Assembly (NCBI GenBank): GCA_002839315.1
Contig: PGXV01000002.1
Span: forward strand, 124,001 to 188,000
DNA from: Spirochaetae bacterium HGW-Spirochaetae-3
Lineage (GTDB): Bacteria > Spirochaetota > Spirochaetia > Treponematales > UBA12059
Length of the DNA stretch: 64,000 nt
Direction: 5' to 3'
Shown here: piece after piece, positions 36,656 to 45,793 of the stretch
Position numbering within the stretch: position 1 is the first letter of the stretch
Layout: each line of letters starts with the position of its first letter
The notes under the pieces: generated by a model
The model's database searches: none
Seen by the model: the letters and a program-made list of their open reading frames with translations, nothing else
Told to the model about the DNA's origin: nothing
Program-made: the position numbers and the translations under genes

Positions 36656-38536
36656 CTATCGCACCAGGCATTTTGGCCCAGTGCCTATCAGGTCGGACCG
36701 ACCCGCCAGGCGGAGCGCTTCCAGGACGAGCGAACGGTTCTCGGGCTTCGAATACTGCAGCAAGGCGCGCTGATACGAGCGCTCCTTGGCGCCGCGCGCC
36801 ACGAAGACCGGTTCCATGGTAAGCGGATCGAGGCCCGTGCGGTACATCGCCGTAGCCAGCGTCCCCGGCGTCGGATAGAAGTCCTGCACCTGGTCTGGAA
36901 CGAAGCCCGAGTCGCGCAGGTACTCGGCCAACTCGATGGCATCCGACAGCTCGGAACCGGGATGCGACGCTATGAAGTACGGCACGAGATACTGCTTGAG
37001 GTCGAGCTCGCGGTTGACGGCGGCCCACTCCGCCGCGAAGGCGTCATAGACGCGCCGGGGCGGCTTGCCCATCAGAGCGAGCACGCGATTGGACACGTGC
37101 TCGGGCGCTACCTTGAGCTGGCCGGACACGTGGTGGGCCGCGAGCTCGCGCAGGAAGGTATGGTCGCGGTCGGCCATCAGGTAGTCGAAGCGAACCCCGG
37201 AACGGACGAAGGCCTTCTTGACGCCGGGCACGGCTCGAACGGCCCTCAGTACGTCGATATAGTCGCGATGGTCGACTTCCAGCGACGGACAAGGCTCGGG
37301 CGCCAGGCAACGGCGATCGACGCAGGCGCTACCCTTGGCCTGCTTCCGGCACGCGGGACCGCGGAAGTTGGCCGTAGGGCCGCCGACGTCGTGGACGTAG
37401 CCCTTGAAACCGGGAAGGCGCGTCAGTTCCCGGGCCTCCTCGACTATCGACTCCCTGGATCGTCCCGACACGATGCGGCCCTGGTGGAACGCGAGCGCGC
37501 AGAAGGCGCAGGCGCCGTAGCAACCGCGGCTGGAGCTTATGCTGAAGCGTACCTCCGCGAGCGCGGGCACGCCCTTGAAACGCTCGTATACCGGGTGCCA
37601 GGCCCGTTCGAAGCGCAGGCCGTAGACGACGTCCAGCTCCGCCCGCGACAAGGGCGGTTGCGGCGGCTCCTGGACGACGAACTGACCGGCCGCCGCCTCG
37701 ACGAGCGGCTTCGCGGAACCGGGGTCGGTATTTCGGTACTGGGCCGCGAACGACTCGGCGAAGGTCTTCGCGTCCCCGGCCGCCGCCTCGTGGTCAGGGA
37801 GGCGCAGCGCGCCGTCCGGCAGGTCCTCCGCCCTGGACGTACGCCACGTCGTACCGCGGATACCGCGTAGCAGACCCGTATCGAAGGAACGGCCTTCAAC
37901 GGAGGCCGCCGAACCGGCGGCCGCTTCCGAAAGGCGCCGGGCAGCCTCCGCGATAGCGCGTTCGCCCATACCGTAGACGACGAGGTCGGCCTTGGAGTCC
38001 AGGATGACGGGCTTGCGTACGGTATCGGACAGGTAATCGTAATGGGACAGCCGCCGCAGCGACGCCTCGAGCCCGCCCGCTATGACGGGTACGCCCTTGT
38101 ACGCCTCGCGGCACTTACCGGAATACGCGATGACGGCCTTGTCCGGGCGCGCGCTCGCCGGCTTCCCGTTGACCGAGAATCCGTGGATGGAGCCGTCGGC
38201 GCCCCGGCACAGACAGGGATCGCCCCCGGGGGCGTACTCGTCCTCCGACCGCGGCTTGCGGTTGGCCGTATACTTGCAGACCATCGAATCGATGGCGCCG
38301 CCGGCGACGAGGAACGCGAGCCGAGGCCGGCCGAGCGCCCGAAAAGCCTCGACGTCGGACGGGTCGGGCCGCGCTATGACGCCGACGGCGTAGCCGAGGC
38401 TCTCGAGCCAGCGGCCGATGAGCGCCGAGCCGAACGAAGGATGGTCGACGTAGGCGTCGCCCGAGACGATAACGAAGTCGACGCCGTCCTGGCGGCGAGC
38501 CGACAGTTCAGCGCGGGTAGTGGGTAAGAATGCCAT
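36656..38536 (-). CDS. YgiQ-family radical SAM protein
   Basis: A 626-residue protein of the YgiQ/UPF0313 family. The radical-SAM Fe-S motif is CYGACAFC in SISSSRGCYGACAFCALAFH; the N-terminal part carries the family's typical VDFVIVSGDAYVDHPSFG and GLEASLRRLSHYDYL segments, and CRKQAKGSACVDRRCL adds extra cysteines. The reaction is not known. The start ATG 38536 has no Shine-Dalgarno sequence, but a perfect TATAAT ends 5 bases upstream, so the message is probably leaderless. It is divergent from the MarR gene and stands alone. Confidence 0.92.
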   Translation of the reverse strand: MAFLPTTRAELSARRQDGVDFVIVSGDAYVDHPSFGSALIGRWLESLGYAVGVIARPDPSDVEAFRALGRPRLAFLVAGGAIDSMVCKYTANRKPRSEDEYAPGGDPCLCRGADGSIHGFSVNGKPASARPDKAVIAYSGKCREAYKGVPVIAGGLEASLRRLSHYDYLSDTVRKPVILDSKADLVVYGMGERAIAEAARRLSEAAAGSAASVEGRSFDTGLLRGIRGTTWRTSRAEDLPDGALRLPDHEAAAGDAKTFAESFAAQYRNTDPGSAKPLVEAAAGQFVVQEPPQPPLSRAELDVVYGLRFERAWHPVYERFKGVPALAEVRFSISSSRGCYGACAFCALAFHQGRIVSGRSRESIVEEARELTRLPGFKGYVHDVGGPTANFRGPACRKQAKGSACVDRRCLAPEPCPSLEVDHRDYIDVLRAVRAVPGVKKAFVRSGVRFDYLMADRDHTFLRELAAHHVSGQLKVAPEHVSNRVLALMGKPPRRVYDAFAAEWAAVNRELDLKQYLVPYFIASHPGSELSDAIELAEYLRDSGFVPDQVQDFYPTPGTLATAMYRTGLDPLTMEPVFVARGAKERSYQRALLQYSKPENRSLVLEALRLAGRSDLIGTGPKCLVR

Positions 38537-38541
38537 ACTTC

Positions 38542-38570
38542 ATTATACCGATGCGGGGCCCGCGTGCTAA
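38542..38570 (-). promoter_or_regulatory. Promoter of the YgiQ-like gene
   Basis: TTAGCA (38565-38570), a 17-bp spacer and TATAAT (38542-38547) on the minus strand. The -10 is a perfect consensus and ends 5 bases before ATG 38536. Confidence 0.6.
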
Positions 38571-38577
38571 CGGCCCC

Positions 38578-38606
38578 TTGACGGGAGTCATCCCTCTTTA
38601 TATATT
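38578..38606 (+). promoter_or_regulatory. Promoter of the marR-ABC exporter operon
   Basis: TTGACG (38578-38583), a 17-bp spacer and TATATT (38601-38606). Predicted start near 38613, giving a leader of about 34 bases with AGGA before ATG 38647. Confidence 0.7.
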
Positions 38607-38634
38607 TAGCATCACTAAATATTAGTCTTTCTAA
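38602..38634 (+). promoter_or_regulatory. Tandem TTAG-N5-CTAA palindromes (probable MarR operator)
   Basis: The first palindrome is ATATTTAG-N5-CTAAATAT (38602-38622, perfect 8-bp arms). The second is TTAG-N5-CTAA (38622-38634), its centre 16 bp further on. The first covers the -10 and start site and the second the early transcript. TTAG/CTAA half-sites are typical of SlyA/MarR regulators, and the first gene encodes one, so autorepression is the likely meaning. Confidence 0.65.
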
Positions 38635-38646
38635 CAACAGGAAAAT

Positions 38647-39153
38647 ATGGACGAACCGAAACTAGAAGAGACGAACCGAAAGCTTGCCGAACGGCTTTTC
38701 GAGGCATTCCGCGCCGTAGGACCTATACGGAGACGCCATGGCTTCGGCCACGCGGCCCGCCCGGGCGAATTCCAGGTTATACACAGGTTATCCCATGAGG
38801 AACCAGGCCTTGGATTGCGCGTCGGCGACCTGGCCGCATGGCTCGGGGTGAAGCCGCCGACGGTGACCAAGCTCGTCGACGCGCTCGAGTCGAGGGAACT
38901 CGTCGAGCGCTATGCCGACGGGGACGACCGGCGCGCGATACGAGTGAGACTATCCGCCGCCGGGCGCGACATGGCGGAATCGTTCCACGAGCGCGCCCTG
39001 GAGGAATCGGAGCGGCTGATAGCGTATCTCGGCGCCGAAGACGGCGAGCGGCTCGCGGAGCTGCTCACCAGGACGGCTGCTTTCTTCGCGGAGCGATACG
39101 GCCCCGCATGCCCGGGACGGTGCCCGGGCCACGACGAACGAGGAGCGGAATAG
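38647..39153 (+). CDS. MarR-family transcriptional regulator
   Basis: A 168-residue winged-helix regulator. The recognition region VGDLAAWLGVKPPTVTKLVD and the wing LVERYADGDDRRAIRVRLSA are of the MarR type. The C-terminus has a cysteine/histidine cluster (CPGRCPGHDERG) that might bind a metal or be redox active. It begins the operon with the two ABC exporter genes (4 bp gap to the first), so it probably represses them and itself through the tandem palindromes at its promoter and releases DNA on binding a drug-like ligand. Confidence 0.9.
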   Translation: MDEPKLEETNRKLAERLFEAFRAVGPIRRRHGFGHAARPGEFQVIHRLSHEEPGLGLRVGDLAAWLGVKPPTVTKLVDALESRELVERYADGDDRRAIRVRLSAAGRDMAESFHERALEESERLIAYLGAEDGERLAELLTRTAAFFAERYGPACPGRCPGHDERGAE

Positions 39154-39156
39154 ACG

Positions 39157-40884
39157 ATGCTTAGAATCCTACGATACCTGAAACCCTACGCGGCCCTCGT
39201 GGCGGCGGCCCTCGCACTGGAGTTCGCCAGCTCGATGGCCGAGCTAAGCCTACCGGCCATGATGGCCGTCATCGTCGACGAGGGCGTCGCCGCGGGAGAC
39301 GTGCCGCTCATATGGCGGACCGGCGGGCTTATGCTCATCGTGGCCCTCGCCGGGGTGATAGCAAACCTTACCGGCGGATTCTTCGCGGCCAGGACGGCGA
39401 TGGGCTTCGGGAAATCCTTGCGCTCGAAGGTTTTCTCGCGCGTATCCTCGTTCTCGCTACGCGAACTAGACCGCTTCGGCACGTCTTCGCTCATAACGAG
39501 GACGACGAACGACATTACCCAGGTCCAGCAGGTCGCGTTCATGATGCAGCGCATGATGGCCAAGGCGCCTATGATGGCGATAGGCGGCATCGCGATGGCG
39601 CTCGCCACCGAGCCCAAGCTGGCCTGGGTCCTGCTAATCGTCATCCCGATCATGGCCGCGGCGATCCTGCTTATAGCCAGGAGGGGTCTGCCGCTCTTCA
39701 AGTCGATACAGACCAAGATAGACTCGCTCAACCGGGTCATGCGGGAGAACCTCTCCGGTATCCGCGTCGTGCGCGCGTTCGACAGGGTGGAGCACGAGAA
39801 GGTCCGCTTCGACGAGGTCAACGCCGACCTGACGGCTACCACGCTCAAGGTCAACAGGATCATGGCCTTCATATTCCCGTTCGTCACGCTGATGATGAAC
39901 CTGACGACCGTGATGATCGTCTGGTTCGGCGGACGCGACGTCGAGAGCGGGGCGATCCAGATCGGGTCGCTGATGGCCTTCATACAGTACGCCACGCAGA
40001 TCATGTTCGCGGTGGTGATGGTCTCGGTCATATTCATCATGGTACCGCGCGCCCAGGCCTCCGCCGAGCGCATCAACGAGGTGCTCGACGTCGATCCCGA
40101 GATCGTCGACCCGGCGTCGCCCGTGCGCCCGGAAGCCCCGAAGGGCCGCGTGGAATTCAGGAACGTCAGCTTCGGCTACGACGGCGCGGCGGAACCGGCG
40201 ATCCGTAACGTCTCGTTCGTCGCGGAGCCCGGTACTACGACCGCCATAATCGGCGGAACCGGCTCGGGCAAGAGCACGATACTCAACCTGCTGGCGCGCT
40301 TCTACGACGTCAAGGACGGAGCGATCCTCGTCGACGGCGTAGACGTGCGGGACATGGCGCAGGAAGACCTGCGATCCGGCATGGGCCTCGCGACGCAGCG
40401 CGCCGTGCTGTTCTCGGGCACGATAGCCCATAACCTGCGCTTCGGCAGGGACGGCGCGAGCGACGACGACCTGGCCCGGGCCGCCGCGATAGCCCAGGCC
40501 GACGGATTCATCGCGGGCAAGGAGGGCGGCATGAGCGCCGAACTGGCGCAAGGCGGCATCAACGTATCGGGAGGCCAGAAACAGCGCCTCGCGATCGCCA
40601 GGGCCCTGGCGCGCGAGCCGCGCATATACCTGTTCGACGACAGCTTCTCCGCCCTCGACTTCAAGACCGACGCGCGGCTGCGCTCGGCCCTTCGCAAGGA
40701 GACGACGGAGGCTACCGTGATCATCGTGGCGCAGCGGGTCGGGACGATACGCGACGCCGACCAGATCATCGTCCTCGACGAAGGGCGCATAGTAGGCAGG
40801 GGCTCCCACGCCGAGCTACTGGCGTCGTGCGGCATCTACGGCGAGATCGTAGCGTCGCAGCTGTCCGCCGAGGAGGCCGTATGA
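39157..40884 (+). CDS. ABC exporter half-transporter with degenerate ATP site (subunit 1)
   Basis: A 575-residue fusion of six transmembrane helices (residues about 10-310) and a nucleotide-binding domain. Walker A is GGTGSGKST and the signature VSGGQ is intact. The Walker B aspartate is followed by Asp495 where the catalytic glutamate is expected (YLFDDSFS), and the H-loop histidine is Gln526 (VAQR). These changes mark the degenerate partner of heterodimeric exporters such as TM287/288 and BmrCD. It pairs with the next gene, whose start overlaps its stop (ATGA). It exports lipids or drugs; the substrate is unknown. Confidence 0.92.
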   Translation: MLRILRYLKPYAALVAAALALEFASSMAELSLPAMMAVIVDEGVAAGDVPLIWRTGGLMLIVALAGVIANLTGGFFAARTAMGFGKSLRSKVFSRVSSFSLRELDRFGTSSLITRTTNDITQVQQVAFMMQRMMAKAPMMAIGGIAMALATEPKLAWVLLIVIPIMAAAILLIARRGLPLFKSIQTKIDSLNRVMRENLSGIRVVRAFDRVEHEKVRFDEVNADLTATTLKVNRIMAFIFPFVTLMMNLTTVMIVWFGGRDVESGAIQIGSLMAFIQYATQIMFAVVMVSVIFIMVPRAQASAERINEVLDVDPEIVDPASPVRPEAPKGRVEFRNVSFGYDGAAEPAIRNVSFVAEPGTTTAIIGGTGSGKSTILNLLARFYDVKDGAILVDGVDVRDMAQEDLRSGMGLATQRAVLFSGTIAHNLRFGRDGASDDDLARAAAIAQADGFIAGKEGGMSAELAQGGINVSGGQKQRLAIARALAREPRIYLFDDSFSALDFKTDARLRSALRKETTEATVIIVAQRVGTIRDADQIIVLDEGRIVGRGSHAELLASCGIYGEIVASQLSAEEAV

Positions 40885-42800
40885 GCGACGCCAGCAATAG
40901 ACCGGACGGCGGACGGGCGAGCCAGGAGATCAGGCCCGGCCAGATGATGGGACGCGGCCCCAGGCACGGCCCGGGAGCGCTCGGCATGCCGGGCGAGAAG
41001 GCGAAGGACTTCAAGGGGACGATGCGGCGCCTGGTCGGCTATCTCAAGCCGCATCGCAAGGCCATCGTATTCGTATTCACTATGGCGGTACTCAGCACCG
41101 TCTTCTCGGTAGCCGGCCCCAAGATCCTCGGACGGGCTATCACCATATTGTTCGAGGGCGTCGTCGGCATGGCCAAGGGCGTGCCTGGCGCCGCTATCGA
41201 TTTCGCGGCCGTCAGCAGGATACTGCTGACGCTGCTCGCGCTGTACCTGGTCTCGTCCGGCTTCGGTTACCTGACGCAGCTCGTCATGGCGACCGTCTCG
41301 CAGAAGACCGTGTACTCGTTCCGCAAGGCTATAAACGAGAAACTCTCCCGCCTGCCCCTCAAGTACTTCGACGGCCGCACCCACGGCGAGATCCTGTCCC
41401 GCGTCACCAACGACGTCGACACGATAGCCAACACCCTGCAGCAGAGCCTCGTGCAGATCATCACCGCGAGCGTCACGCTCGTCGGTAGCGTGGCGATGAT
41501 GTTCACGATAAGCTGGAAGCTGTCGCTGGTAGCGCTCTCTACCCTGCCCTTCTACGTGCTGGCCACGACGACGATCGCGAAGCGGTCTCAACGATACTAC
41601 AAGAGCCAGCAGAAATTCCTCGGCGAGATGAACGGCCACGTGGAGGAGATGTACTCCGGCCACCAGGTCGTAAAGGCGTTCGGCTACGAGCGGCGATCGG
41701 TGGAGCGCTTCGAGGAAGTCAACGACCGCCTCTTCGGCGTCGCGTGGAAGGCCCAGTTCGTATCCGGAATCATCATGCCGGTGATGAACTTCATCAACAG
41801 CCTCGGGTACGTCATGATAGCGGCCATAGGCGGCGTCATGGCGGCCGCCCGGGCCATCACCCTCGGCGACATCCAGGCGTTCATCCAGTACGCGAGGCAG
41901 TTCACCCAGCCAATCATCCAGACGGCGAACATCGCGAACGTACTGCAGTCGACGATGGCGGCCAGCGAGCGCGTCTTCGAGGTGCTCGACGAAGGAGAGG
42001 AATCGTCCGACGCTCCATCCAAATCGGAGGCTACCAAGGCATTCGCGGCGGCGGCCGGCGACGTCAGCTTCGAGGATATATCGTTCGGCTACGACGACAG
42101 GCTCCTGATGGACGGGCTCTCGCTGAAGGCCCTACACGGGGAAACGGTGGCGATAGTGGGACCGACCGGCGCGGGCAAGACGACGCTCGTAAACCTGCTC
42201 ATGCGCTTCTACGAGCTCAAGGGCGGCCGTATAACGGTAGACGGCGTCGATATCCGCGACGTGCCCCGCGGCGCGCTTAGGCACGCCTTCGGCATGGTGC
42301 TGCAAGACGCGTGGCTTTTCGGCGGCACCATCCGCGACAACATCGCCTACGGGCGCGACGGCGCGACCGAGGACGAGATAGTCGCCGCCGCGGTCGCCGC
42401 CCACGCCGACCACTTCATCCGCGTCCTGCCCGACGGCTACGATTCGATACTTACCGAGGACGCCGCCAACCTGTCGCAGGGTCAGCGCCAGCTGTTGACG
42501 ATAGCGCGCGCCTTCCTCGCCGATCCGCGGATACTGATACTGGACGAGGCGACCAGCTCGGTGGATACGCGCACGGAACTGGTCGTCCGCAAGGCGATGG
42601 AGCGCCTCATGGAGGGCCGCACCAGCTTCGTTATAGCGCACCGCCTCTCGACCATACGCGACGCCCATACCATCCTCGTGATGAACGACGGCGGCATCGT
42701 CGAGAAGGGCTCGCACGGCGAGCTCCTGGCGGCCGGCGGTTTCTACGCCGACCTGTACCGGAGCCAGTTCCTCGGCATAGGGGACGAGGCGCTGGCCTAG
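40881..42800 (+). CDS. ABC exporter half-transporter with intact ATP site (subunit 2)
   Basis: A 639-residue half-transporter from ATG 40881. A 55-residue polar N-terminal extension precedes six helices. The nucleotide-binding domain has Walker A GPTGAGKT, signature LSQGQ, Walker B with catalytic Glu556 (LILDEATSS) and H-loop His587 (IAHR), so this subunit holds the conserved residues. The signature LSQGQ departs from LSGGQ at the third position, as is seen in the intact partner of such heterodimers. With subunit 1 it should form a heterodimeric multidrug-type exporter under MarR control. Confidence 0.93.
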   Translation: MSDASNRPDGGRASQEIRPGQMMGRGPRHGPGALGMPGEKAKDFKGTMRRLVGYLKPHRKAIVFVFTMAVLSTVFSVAGPKILGRAITILFEGVVGMAKGVPGAAIDFAAVSRILLTLLALYLVSSGFGYLTQLVMATVSQKTVYSFRKAINEKLSRLPLKYFDGRTHGEILSRVTNDVDTIANTLQQSLVQIITASVTLVGSVAMMFTISWKLSLVALSTLPFYVLATTTIAKRSQRYYKSQQKFLGEMNGHVEEMYSGHQVVKAFGYERRSVERFEEVNDRLFGVAWKAQFVSGIIMPVMNFINSLGYVMIAAIGGVMAAARAITLGDIQAFIQYARQFTQPIIQTANIANVLQSTMAASERVFEVLDEGEESSDAPSKSEATKAFAAAAGDVSFEDISFGYDDRLLMDGLSLKALHGETVAIVGPTGAGKTTLVNLLMRFYELKGGRITVDGVDIRDVPRGALRHAFGMVLQDAWLFGGTIRDNIAYGRDGATEDEIVAAAVAAHADHFIRVLPDGYDSILTEDAANLSQGQRQLLTIARAFLADPRILILDEATSSVDTRTELVVRKAMERLMEGRTSFVIAHRLSTIRDAHTILVMNDGGIVEKGSHGELLAAGGFYADLYRSQFLGIGDEALA

Positions 42801-42816
42801 CGCGCCGGCCCGGATG

Positions 42817-43128
42817 CTATCTTAACTTGGCGGCCGTCCCGTACGCTATCACCTCCGCCGCGTTCTGCATTATCGCGGAGGAGGCGTAGCGGATGTTCAC
42901 GACGGCGTCAGCGCCGAGCGCCTCCGCCTCCTCGACCATCCGCTTCGTCGCCAACGCCCTCGCCTCGTTCATCATGTCGTTATAGGCCCTCAGCTCGCCT
43001 CCGACGATGGACTTGAACCCCTGGAGTATGTCTTTCCCGATATTCTTGGACTGGATCGTGCTCCCCTTCACCAAGCCGAGCGTCTCCAACTCTTTCCCGG
43101 AAACGAAATCAGTATTTACCAAGATCAT
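42817..43128 (-). CDS. YbjQ-family protein (UPF0145)
   Basis: A 103-residue protein of the YbjQ family: MILVNTDFVSGKELETLGLV, GGELRAYNDMMNEARALATK and ALGADAVVNIRYASS are typical. These are small pentameric-looking proteins sometimes called heavy-metal-binding; the function is not known. GGGAG precedes ATG 43128. Its start lies 20 bases inside the preceding small membrane gene, so it is the last gene of the SPFH/ABC operon. Confidence 0.88.
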   Translation of the reverse strand: MILVNTDFVSGKELETLGLVKGSTIQSKNIGKDILQGFKSIVGGELRAYNDMMNEARALATKRMVEEAEALGADAVVNIRYASSAIMQNAAEVIAYGTAAKLR

Positions 43129-43336
43129 CCTCTTCTCCCTTCCGTATCTCTTTGATCCGATCGAGCAATACCCATATGACCAGTAAGGATACTAGGCCTG
43201 ACGCGGCCAATATGCTTACCTTGATCCAGCTCGCCAACGCGAACCGCAGCATCATAGTAGCCACTAACGAATAATAACCGACTAACGCTAACGCGATAAT
43301 GACGGGCGCTATCATTTTCCTGGCGTGCATGTTCAT
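43109..43336 (-). CDS. Small two-helix membrane protein
   Basis: A 75-residue protein from ATG 43336 (GGGGA upstream). It has two hydrophobic helices (IAPVIIALALVGYYSLVATM and VSILAASGLVSLLVIWVLLD) and a charged tail (RIKEIRKGEEDDLGKY). I do not recognise it beyond that. It sits between the ABC-2 permease and YbjQ genes, 13 bp after the former and overlapping the latter, so it is probably part of the same membrane system. Confidence 0.7.
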   Translation of the reverse strand: MNMHARKMIAPVIIALALVGYYSLVATMMLRFALASWIKVSILAASGLVSLLVIWVLLDRIKEIRKGEEDDLGKY

Positions 43337-43349
43337 GCCGGCTATCCCC

Positions 43350-45035
43350 TTATGCTTCCATCGCGGCCAGCCGCCTCTCCGCATAGCGCGGATAGGCCGA
43401 GAGCAGCGCGCAGAACGCGGCGAAGGGCGCGGCGCCGAACCAGAACGCTACGGCGCCGGTCCCCATCTCGAACCTGAACGCCAGGTAGCCCGATCCGACG
43501 AGGAGGCCCATGCTTCCCAGCATCGCGATCACCGAGTTGGGGTTCTGCTTCATCGCGGCTATCGGGTTGTCCCAGGACAGGCGGGGATTAGCGGTATCCA
43601 GCCACAGCCCGGCCAGGTTGAGCAGCGACGACAGCGCCAGCGCCGCGGCGAGCCCGGATAGCGCCGACGCGGGGTCCAGGCGCAGGACAAGCGCGAGGAG
43701 GCCGACGCCTATAGCGCTGCCCGCGACCCCGAAGACCAGCGCGTGGCCTAGCTTGGCGAGCATGTACGCGGCGGGCCTGACGGGCAGGCTCTTGATGAAG
43801 GGCAAGGCCTTGGCGTCCCTCGATAAGGCGGTGCACGCGATACTCGTACCGGAACCGAGGAACGCGCCGACGAGGCCGGCCAGGGCGGCGCCTAGTCCGC
43901 CGTCTATCAGGGCCCTGACTCCGGCCAGATCGGGATCGGACAGGATAGAGTCCTCGCGCGCGACCGCCATGACACCGGCTATCAACGGCAAGAGCACGAC
44001 GATGAACGGTCCGTTGAGCAGGTACATGGGTTCCCGGTTCATCATGCCGAACTCGCGCTTGACCATGGTCAGGTAGGGAGCGCCGGCCCGGATGCGCCTG
44101 ACGATGAAGGCGTCGGCTCCGGTCGCGCTCAGCTTCCTGAGATGGGCCTCGTTAAAACCGACGAGGCTCCTCGCGTACGCCCCGGACAGGAAGAAGATCA
44201 CGAGGGCCGGTCCCAGCGCGCACCAGGCGATTAACCGGAGCATCGCGAAGGAGGCTCCCGGAGCCGTCGGTTCGGACATGGCCCGCCACGCCAGGAAAGC
44301 CGGCGGATAGGCGCCGCCGAACAGCGAGACCGCCGAGCCGGGTCCGGCTACGGCGGAGGCGCGAGCGGCCGGATCGGCCACTGGAGGCATCATTCGCTGG
44401 AAGTACACGTTCACCGCGAGCGCGAAGGCTATTCCGAGAAAGCCGCCGACAAGCATGATGGTCTTCTTGTTCCGGAGGAACCTGGCGGACGATAGCAGGG
44501 GGATCTGTACCAGGTAGGACGCGGCAAGCGGCGGCAACGGCAGCAGGAGGCCGGCGATCGCGCCCCACAGATAGAATACCGGGCCCGGGCCTTCCTTTAT
44601 CCCGAATACGACCATCGTCGCGATCATGAAGAACAGCGAGAACGCCGCCTCGGAGACGTAGACCGCGGTGAACTTGGCCCCGAACATGGCCCTCGGCCGG
44701 ATAGGCATCGCCAGGAGCTGGAGCTCCATGTCGTTAAGGTAATAGGTCGACAGCGCGGTCATGAAGCCGACGACGAGCGTCATGGCGGTCGCCATCACCG
44801 CGGCGTTGAGAAAAAGTATATCCTGCATGCCGGCGAGCGCGAGCCCTTCGTACAGGTTCAGGTTGAGGCCGACGAACAGGTACCCGAAATAAGCGACCGA
44901 AAATACCATGAGCGCGCCGAAGCCTGCGACCTTGAGGATAGACTTCCCGGCCGGATTATTTCCGGCCGTCTTCTTGCCGGGGAGGTTGTAGAAACTCCTC
45001 ACGTACAGCGAGGCGAGGCTCCAATAGACGCTCAT
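43350..45035 (-). CDS. ABC-2 type permease
   Basis: A 561-residue polytopic membrane protein from ATG 45035, overlapping the ATPase stop (ATGA). It begins MSVYWSLASLYVRSFYNLPG and has about twelve hydrophobic segments, as in large ABC-2 permeases (two fused six-helix halves). Conserved families of this size pair with one ATPase. The polar loops carry no catalytic motif. It should form the membrane channel of the ABC transporter whose ATPase is encoded just upstream; the substrate is unknown. Confidence 0.85.
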   Translation of the reverse strand: MSVYWSLASLYVRSFYNLPGKKTAGNNPAGKSILKVAGFGALMVFSVAYFGYLFVGLNLNLYEGLALAGMQDILFLNAAVMATAMTLVVGFMTALSTYYLNDMELQLLAMPIRPRAMFGAKFTAVYVSEAAFSLFFMIATMVVFGIKEGPGPVFYLWGAIAGLLLPLPPLAASYLVQIPLLSSARFLRNKKTIMLVGGFLGIAFALAVNVYFQRMMPPVADPAARASAVAGPGSAVSLFGGAYPPAFLAWRAMSEPTAPGASFAMLRLIAWCALGPALVIFFLSGAYARSLVGFNEAHLRKLSATGADAFIVRRIRAGAPYLTMVKREFGMMNREPMYLLNGPFIVVLLPLIAGVMAVAREDSILSDPDLAGVRALIDGGLGAALAGLVGAFLGSGTSIACTALSRDAKALPFIKSLPVRPAAYMLAKLGHALVFGVAGSAIGVGLLALVLRLDPASALSGLAAALALSSLLNLAGLWLDTANPRLSWDNPIAAMKQNPNSVIAMLGSMGLLVGSGYLAFRFEMGTGAVAFWFGAAPFAAFCALLSAYPRYAERRLAAMEA

Positions 45036-45793
45036 ACGACCGCCTTCGGCGAAGCCTCGTTCGCGGCCTCGCCGTCGACCAACTCCAGGAACAGGCTTTC
45101 CAGCGACCCGTCCGCCCCTTGCCCCCTCTTCAGCTCCGCGAGCGTACCCATGAACACGATGCGGCCCTTGTTGACGATGGCAAGCCTGTCGCACAGCCGC
45201 TCCGCCACCTCCATAACGTGGGTGGAGAAGAACACCGTCCTACCGGCCGCGGCGCGCGCGCGCATGATCTCCTTGAGATCGAACGAGGCCTTGGGATCGA
45301 GCCCTACCATCGGCTCGTCGAGCACCCAGTTCTGCGGATCGGGGAGGAGGCTCGCGGTGACGAGGAGCTTCTGCTTCATACCGTGCGAGAAGCTGCCTAT
45401 ACTACCGCCGAGCGCGTCCTTTATGCCGAACAGCGACGCGTACTCGGAGACGCGCGCCTGCCTGGTCCGCGTATCGACGCCGTAGACGTCGCCGACGAAG
45501 TTGAGGTATTCGGCGGCCTTGAGCCGCGCGAACAGTTCCGGGTTGTCGGTAACGTAGCCTATTCGCCGCTTCGCCTCTATCGGATCCGCGGCGACGTCGA
45601 TCCCGTCGACGGAGACGTTCCCCGAATCGGGCCTGAGCACGCCGGTGATCATCTTGATGGTCGTCGTCTTGCCCGCTCCGTTAGGTCCCAGGAACCCGAA
45701 TATTTCGCCGTCGCCTATCGACAGGGACAGGCCGTCGACCGCCTTGACCGCGCTCCTGGCATAGGTCTTGGAAACGCCCTTCAACTCTATCAT
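45032..45793 (-). CDS. ABC transporter ATP-binding protein
   Basis: A 253-residue ATPase from ATG 45793, which overlaps the stop of the ribbon-helix-helix gene by four bases. Walker A is GPNGAGKTT, the signature is the less usual GSFSHGMKQ, Walker B reads WVLDEPMVGLD and the H-loop is FFSTHVMEV. This type (CcmA/NodI/BcrA-like) pairs with ABC-2 permeases. The N-terminal extension seen in the longer frame is out of frame with the family and is not used. Confidence 0.95.
   Translation of the reverse strand: MIELKGVSKTYARSAVKAVDGLSLSIGDGEIFGFLGPNGAGKTTTIKMITGVLRPDSGNVSVDGIDVAADPIEAKRRIGYVTDNPELFARLKAAEYLNFVGDVYGVDTRTRQARVSEYASLFGIKDALGGSIGSFSHGMKQKLLVTASLLPDPQNWVLDEPMVGLDPKASFDLKEIMRARAAAGRTVFFSTHVMEVAERLCDRLAIVNKGRIVFMGTLAELKRGQGADGSLESLFLELVDGEAANEASPKAVV

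Noticed and set aside
36521-37870. 449-codon plus-strand frame opposite the YgiQ-like gene
   Set aside because: Antisense to the radical SAM gene; no start signal or motif.
39634-40809. 391-codon minus-strand frame opposite ABC subunit 1
   Set aside because: Composition is Arg, Asp and His-rich and it mirrors the coding codons of the ABC gene; no motif.
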